Of a stretch of 64,000 nucleotides of DNA, positions 60,454-64,000 are shown piece after piece; position 1 is the stretch's first letter, and each line of letters begins with the position of its first letter. The stretch is taken from assembly GCF_000284015.1 (NCBI RefSeq), contig NC_016943.1, positions 909,541 through 973,540 of the forward strand, written 5' to 3'. The stretch comes from Blastococcus saxobsidens DD2. Lineage in GTDB: Bacteria; Actinomycetota; Actinomycetes; Mycobacteriales; Geodermatophilaceae. The notes beneath the pieces were generated by a model. It was not told where the DNA came from, did no database searches, and worked only from the letters and a program-made list of their open reading frames with translations. The translations under genes were made by a program, and so were the position numbers.

Positions 60454-60705
60454 CTAGCCGACGTTCTCGCACTCCCGGTCCTGTTCCGGCATGACCACTC
60501 TCTCCGGGAACGCCCGTGGCCCTGCGGTGGCCGAGGTGGCGGCGGTCGCGCCGAACTCGGCCCCGAGCTTCGTCGCCAGGAAGCTCACGAACTGGCCGAA
60601 CTCTCGGCATCCGCCCGAGTCCGGTGCGGCGATCGCGCTGGTGGCTGGGGCGACGGTCAGTGAGCCGGCCGCCGCGGCGATGATGAAGGCACGCTTGATC
60701 GGCAC
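60454..60705 (-). CDS. Small secreted protein (83 aa)
   Basis: I do not recognise the family. MPIKRAFIIAAAAGSLTVAP, ending TSAIAAPD, is a good Sec signal peptide with an AxA cleavage site near residue 27. The mature ~55 residues carry two Cys (GGCREFG and DRECENV), which could form a disulfide. The GTG at 60705 has a GGGGGA stretch 6 bases upstream. It converges on the tad operon. Confidence 0.7.
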   Translation of the reverse strand: MPIKRAFIIAAAAGSLTVAPATSAIAAPDSGGCREFGQFVSFLATKLGAEFGATAATSATAGPRAFPERVVMPEQDRECENVG

Positions 60706-61166
60706 GGGGTCCCCCTACTAGCGGTCTGTGTGCGGATCCCTCCGATCGTGGCCGGGACCACGCGCGTCGTCGAGGGACGTTGGCCCCTGACTGTGGACTG
60801 TTCGGATCGACTCGGGCCAGGCGATCCCGTGGGTTCCAGTGTCAGCAGTTCCGCAGAAGGCCGGGTGGGCTACCGCGATGCGGCTGCCTCGTCCCGCCGG
60901 GTCGCCGGACCCCCGATCGGCAACGGCGCCCGGGCGGGTGGACCGGTTCCGGGGTGCGGTGCTGGGGCGGCGCCCTCCGGAGCTCCACGGATGCGCTCGA
61001 CACCGCCACCGGTCGTCGGGGGCCACTCAGGTACTTCCGGCCCGCCGACCGTGCCCCCTTGGGCCCTCCTGCAGGGATCTCCGCCGCCACGAGCATGGAT
61101 CCGGGTCCACCGGGGACCCGGTCCGGGCGCCGGCCGGCGCCCGTAGACCCCGCGGAAGGAGTGGCC
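60706..61166. other. 461-bp region with no convincing gene
   Basis: Long overlapping frames exist on both strands, but they are Arg/Pro/Gly-rich with no recognisable motif. The region must hold the promoters of the divergent small secreted protein and the 68-aa membrane protein. No clear -10 box or riboswitch was identified. Confidence 0.5.
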
Positions 61167-61373
61167 ATGAGCATCGCAGCCGAGCAGCGCCCGGGAACGG
61201 TCCAGCAGCCGGCCGTCCAGTACCGGCCGGCGGCCGAGAAGCCCACGGAAAAGGGCGCCGAGGAGCGGGGCTGGCTGCTCGCCCTCGGTGTATTCCTCGC
61301 GGCGGCGCTGGTCTTCGGGGCGATGGTGGTGCTCACGGCACTCGCCGGCGGGGACGCCTACAACCTGCCGTGA
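61167..61373 (+). CDS. Small single-pass membrane protein (68 aa)
   Basis: No family recognised. A polar N-terminus of ~38 residues (EQRPGTVQQPAVQYRPAAEK) precedes one helix (WLLALGVFLAAALVFGAMVVL) and a short tail. A GGAAGGAG site lies 6 bases before the ATG, which supports translation. It converges on codB. Small Tad- or transport-linked membrane peptides are possible roles but unsupported. Confidence 0.7.
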   Translation: MSIAAEQRPGTVQQPAVQYRPAAEKPTEKGAEERGWLLALGVFLAAALVFGAMVVLTALAGGDAYNLP

Positions 61374-61414
61374 GCCGCCGCCGGCACTGACCCGGGTCGT
61401 GGCCCGGCGGTTCC

Positions 61415-62707
61415 TCAGGCCGAGACGGACTCCTCCACCGGGCGTCGTCCGCGCTGCACGGCCAGCACGCCGGCCACGGCGACGACGACGCCGACCACCG
61501 GCGGGATGAACCAGTTCGCCTCGCTGCTCCACCAGGCGGCGAGCGCGGCCACCACGTAGACGGCGAGGTTGCGCCACTCGACGTCCGGGAGCGCCACGGC
61601 CTCCGGCATCCCGCGCCGCCACCGCGCGAGGAAGTCGCCGATCACCACGCCGCCCAGCGGCGGGATGAGGATGCCCAGCCACACCAGGTACTGGATGAGG
61701 TTCTCGTAGATGCCGGTGATGGCCAGCAGCGTCCCGAGGATCACGCCGCCGATCACGAACGGCTTCTTCGACCGCGAGTTCGCGATCTCCGCGCCGGCGA
61801 CGCCGAAGTTGTAGGCGGTGTTGTCGTTCGTCGTCCAGAGGTTGGCGATGAGGAAGACCAGCCCCCAGCCGACCAGCCCGAGCTGGTAGAGCACCAGGAC
61901 GAAGTCGCCCTCGCCGAAGGACAGGGCGCCGATGGCGCCGAAGCCGAGCATCAGCAGCTCACCGATCAGGAAGGCGACCAGGCAGGCCCAGAAGCCGCTG
62001 AGGGGGGTGCGGGCGAACCGGGTCCAGTTGGGTGCCTGGGTGCCGCCGGAGGCGAACGTGCCGACGACGATGGTGACCGCGGTGGCCAGCGGCATCGTGG
62101 TGGCCGGCTCGATGTCGGCGAGCCCGCCCCAGCCGCCGACCTCGTCCAGCGATCGCCAGGTGACCCAGCCGGCCAGCACCAGCATCAGCGGCACCGAGAC
62201 CACCGACAGCGCGTACATGCCCTTGTAGCCGTAGTACGCGGTGACACCCATCAGGGCACCGCCGACGATCATGAGCGCGATCTCGGTGGCCCGGCCCTCC
62301 CACTCCAGGGCGCTGGCGGTGAGCCCGGCCAGCGTGGCGACGGTGACGCCGTACCAGCCGACCTGCGTACCGCCGAGCAGCAGCGAGGCGAGCTTGGCGC
62401 CGCGGCGGCCCAGGGCGTAGCGGCACATCATCACGGTGGTCAGGCCGGTGCGCGCCCCGATGCCGCCGATGACGGCGACGTAGACGCCCAGCACGGCGCT
62501 GCCCAGCAGCAGCACCCAGATTAGCGACGTGACGTCGAAGGCGGCGCCGATCTGGGCGCCGGCCAGCATGGTGGGGGTGAAGAAGGTGAAGCCGAGCAGC
62601 ACGATCGCCAGCGAGAACAGCGACCGGCGGGCGTGCTGGGGAACCGGGTCGATCGGGTAGTCCGGGTCGACGGCGGCGGGGGCGTCCTCGGGACGGACGG
62701 TGCTCAT
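61415..62707 (-). CDS. codB: Cytosine/purine permease (NCS1 family, CodB-like)
   Basis: The protein has 430 aa and about twelve helices. LVLLGFTFFTPTMLAGAQIG-like start (LLGFTFFTPTMLAGAQIG), GARTGLTTVMMCRYALGRRG and GTFASGGTQAPNWTRFAR are NCS1 features; NDNTAYNFGVAGAEI is close to the CodB substrate-site helix. It imports cytosine with a cation. The ATG overlaps the TGA of the upstream deaminase gene (ATGA), so uptake and deamination are coupled. Confidence 0.9.
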   Translation of the reverse strand: MSTVRPEDAPAAVDPDYPIDPVPQHARRSLFSLAIVLLGFTFFTPTMLAGAQIGAAFDVTSLIWVLLLGSAVLGVYVAVIGGIGARTGLTTVMMCRYALGRRGAKLASLLLGGTQVGWYGVTVATLAGLTASALEWEGRATEIALMIVGGALMGVTAYYGYKGMYALSVVSVPLMLVLAGWVTWRSLDEVGGWGGLADIEPATTMPLATAVTIVVGTFASGGTQAPNWTRFARTPLSGFWACLVAFLIGELLMLGFGAIGALSFGEGDFVLVLYQLGLVGWGLVFLIANLWTTNDNTAYNFGVAGAEIANSRSKKPFVIGGVILGTLLAITGIYENLIQYLVWLGILIPPLGGVVIGDFLARWRRGMPEAVALPDVEWRNLAVYVVAALAAWWSSEANWFIPPVVGVVVAVAGVLAVQRGRRPVEESVSA

Positions 62708-63204
62708 CGGGTCTCCTGACCGGCCGGGGCGGGAGCGTCGTCGTCCTCGCCTATGTCCTCGTTCCACAGCGCCGGTCTCGCGGCGATGAAGTCGGTCATC
62801 AGCTGCACGCACCCCGGGTCGTCGAGCACCAGCACCTCGACGCCGTGCTCGGCCAGCCACTCGTGCCCGCCGGAGAAGGTGGTCGCCTCACCGACGACGA
62901 GCCGGGTGATGCCGAACTGGCGTACCAGGCCGCTGCAGTACCAGCAGGGCGAGAGGGTGGTGACCATCGTGGTGCCCCGGTAGGAGGGCTGCCGGCCGGC
63001 GTTGCGGAAGGCGTCGGTCTCACCGTGCACGGACGGGTCGTCGTCCTGCACCCGGCGGTTGTGGCCCCGGCCCAGGACGGTGCCGTCGCGGCCGATGAGC
63101 GCGGCCCCGATCGGGATGCCTCCCTCGGCGAGCCCGGCCCGGGCCTCTTCCACCGCCACGGCCAGCCAGCTGCGTGCGGTCGTTTCGTCCAGCGGGGCTG
63201 TCAT
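62704..63204 (-). CDS. Cytosine/nucleoside deaminase, CDA-fold (yeast Fcy1-like)
   Basis: This is a 166-aa zinc deaminase. The zinc His and catalytic Glu are in SVHGETDAFRN (about 65-70), and the zinc cysteines are in LSPCWYCSGLV (PCxxC). This is the small CDA fold, unlike the large amidohydrolase-type CodA of E. coli. The VQLMTDFIAARPALWNEDIG tail is like yeast cytosine deaminase. Together with codB this makes a cytosine salvage operon giving uracil and ammonia. Guanine or other base deaminase activity is possible. The ATG at 63204 avoids an unlikely basic extension. Confidence 0.9.
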   Translation of the reverse strand: MTAPLDETTARSWLAVAVEEARAGLAEGGIPIGAALIGRDGTVLGRGHNRRVQDDDPSVHGETDAFRNAGRQPSYRGTTMVTTLSPCWYCSGLVRQFGITRLVVGEATTFSGGHEWLAEHGVEVLVLDDPGCVQLMTDFIAARPALWNEDIGEDDDAPAPAGQETR

Positions 63205-63435
63205 CGTCTCTCCAGGTCCGGGGCCGGTGTCTGCGCCGACCTTGGCCTTCACGCTGCCGCCTGTCCATCTCCGCGTGGTCACGGCCGTGTTACGGGTCGC
63301 AGTCCTCGCCCACCGGGGGTCCCGGGACGGCGCGGATCGGCCGCGCGGCGGAGGCGGGGATCGGCGGCTCGGCCGATGTGCCCGGACGGGCGGGCGCGGA
63401 ACCGTTCAGGCCCGTCCCCGGCCCCGGAGGTTCCC

Positions 63436-64000
63436 GTGCTCGACAGCCCGATCACCGCGCCCATCCCCGCCGGCGAGGGCGCTGCGCCCGGTCGTGCGGC
63501 CCGCACCGCCCGACGCTGGTCCCTGGTCGCGGCCCCGGTGCTCGCGGGCCTGCTCGCGGTCGCCGGCGCGGCCGCCGACCCGGCGGTGGACCTCGACGGC
63601 CGGCAGCTCTACCGGCTGTATGCGGACAACCCCGAGGCCCTGCAGTTCAAGTCGCTGAGCTATCACTTCTCCTACGCGTTCTGGGGCGTGGCGGCGTTGC
63701 TGCTGGCCTGGTCGGTCCGGGGCCGCGGCGCCTGGCCGGCCCACGGCGCGGTGCTGCTGGCCTCCCTGGGGGCCACCTCGCTGCCCGGCTTCCTGCTCGC
63801 CGACTTCTACGACTCCGGCATCGGCCAGGCCTTCGGCGTCGAGGGCAACGTGGCGGTCGAGGAGGCGATGAGCGGCATGTGGGCGCTGCAGGTCATGCGG
63901 ATCAGCGGCGTCGCCGACTTCCTGCTCTGCCTGCCGGTCGCCGCGCTGGCCGCCTGGCGTGGCGGGCTGGTGCCCTGGTGGGCACCGGTCGGGGTGGTCG
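63436..64000 (+). CDS. Membrane protein, 3'-truncated by the window edge
   Basis: The frame is open from the GTG at 63436 to the window end (188 codons). GGAGG lies 5 bases upstream. After a polar N-terminus come hydrophobic helices: WSLVAAPVLAGLLAVAGAAA, SYAFWGVAALLLAWSV and GAVLLASLGATSLPGFLLADF. VMRISGVADFLLCLPVAALAA follows near the end. A loop of DGRQLYRLYADNPEALQFKS lies between the first helices. I do not recognise the family. It is divergent from the deaminase operon with a 231-bp gap. Confidence 0.8.
   Translation, partial: MLDSPITAPIPAGEGAAPGRAARTARRWSLVAAPVLAGLLAVAGAAADPAVDLDGRQLYRLYADNPEALQFKSLSYHFSYAFWGVAALLLAWSVRGRGAWPAHGAVLLASLGATSLPGFLLADFYDSGIGQAFGVEGNVAVEEAMSGMWALQVMRISGVADFLLCLPVAALAAWRGGLVPWWAPVGVV

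Noticed and set aside
60730..61390. Overlapping open frames of 138-183 codons on both strands
   Set aside because: Low-complexity Arg/Pro/Gly sequence, no ribosome site and no recognisable domain; only the 68-aa frame from 61167 looks translated.
63002..63658. 218-codon open frame on the plus strand
   Set aside because: It is antisense to the deaminase gene at first and then out of phase with the membrane-protein gene at 63436, which has GGAGG and hydrophobic helices.

Overview
The window is GC-rich, densely coded actinobacterial chromosome. A Geodermatophilaceae-type organism (Blastococcus, Geodermatophilus or Modestobacter) is my inference, based on gene content, codon use, frequent GTG/TTG starts and repeated TAnnnT boxes 6-8 nt before start codons, which suggest leaderless mRNAs. 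No rRNA, tRNA, CRISPR array, transposase, integrase or phage gene was seen.

Layout. 1-7.5 kb: the end of a 7Fe ferredoxin, dapC, a large secreted PxKF-type protein, a NarL-type two-component pair, a lysozyme-like protein and dapD. 7.5-12.1 kb: dapE, a LOG-family protein, a DivIVA-like membrane protein, an SRPBCC protein, an EamA transporter, tag and a DUF3117 protein. 12.3-24.7 kb: an accessory block with an uncharacterised 488-aa protein, a methyltransferase, a CrtI-like oxidoreductase, a PAS-GAF-SpoIIE phosphatase, 5-oxoprolinase genes pxpA/pxpB/pxpC, a GAF-ANTAR gene, and a BtuFCD-type importer behind a cobalamin riboswitch. pxpB and the GAF-ANTAR gene each carry an apparent frameshift. 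24.7-35.6 kb: glgA(glgM), glgC, an O-methyltransferase, sigE-rseA-htrA-tatB, mrp, azlCD, a DUF1003 protein and an MgtE-N/CBS protein. 35.8-42.6 kb: a PhzF protein, a DMT transporter, a CitE-like lyase, a DUF4190 protein, an acyl-CoA dehydrogenase, a DUF4230 protein and an MDR oxidoreductase. 42.8-47.5 kb: a 1452-aa ubiquitin-like/FHA/FtsK type VII secretion ATPase converging on a WXG100 gene. 47.7-53.6 kb: an EthD-like protein and a TPP enzyme, a secreted alpha/beta hydrolase, a 45-aa basic protein, an MFS transporter and a membrane-anchored hydrolase. 54-60.7 kb: a secreted choice-of-anchor/PKD protein, a tad pilus operon and a small secreted protein. 61.1-64 kb: a small membrane protein, a cytosine permease/deaminase operon and a truncated membrane-protein gene.

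Gene order and orientation from dapD/dapE to the MgtE-N/CBS gene match the Mycobacterium tuberculosis Rv1201c-Rv1232c region from memory. The 12.6-kb accessory block sits between the Rv1211 and Rv1212c equivalents. The sigE module therefore looks like the conserved envelope-stress system: sigma factor, zinc anti-sigma, protease and Tat component. Two matching GGGAACA-type promoter candidates lie before sigE and tatB.

The most unusual non-coding content is a set of long, nearly perfect palindromes and small dispersed repeats, mostly at convergent gene ends. One pair, 11.6 kb apart, shows base changes that preserve pairing. The T7SS locus, the btu riboswitch, the two neighbouring frameshifts and the methyltransferase/CrtI/unknown-protein group are the other points worth a second look.
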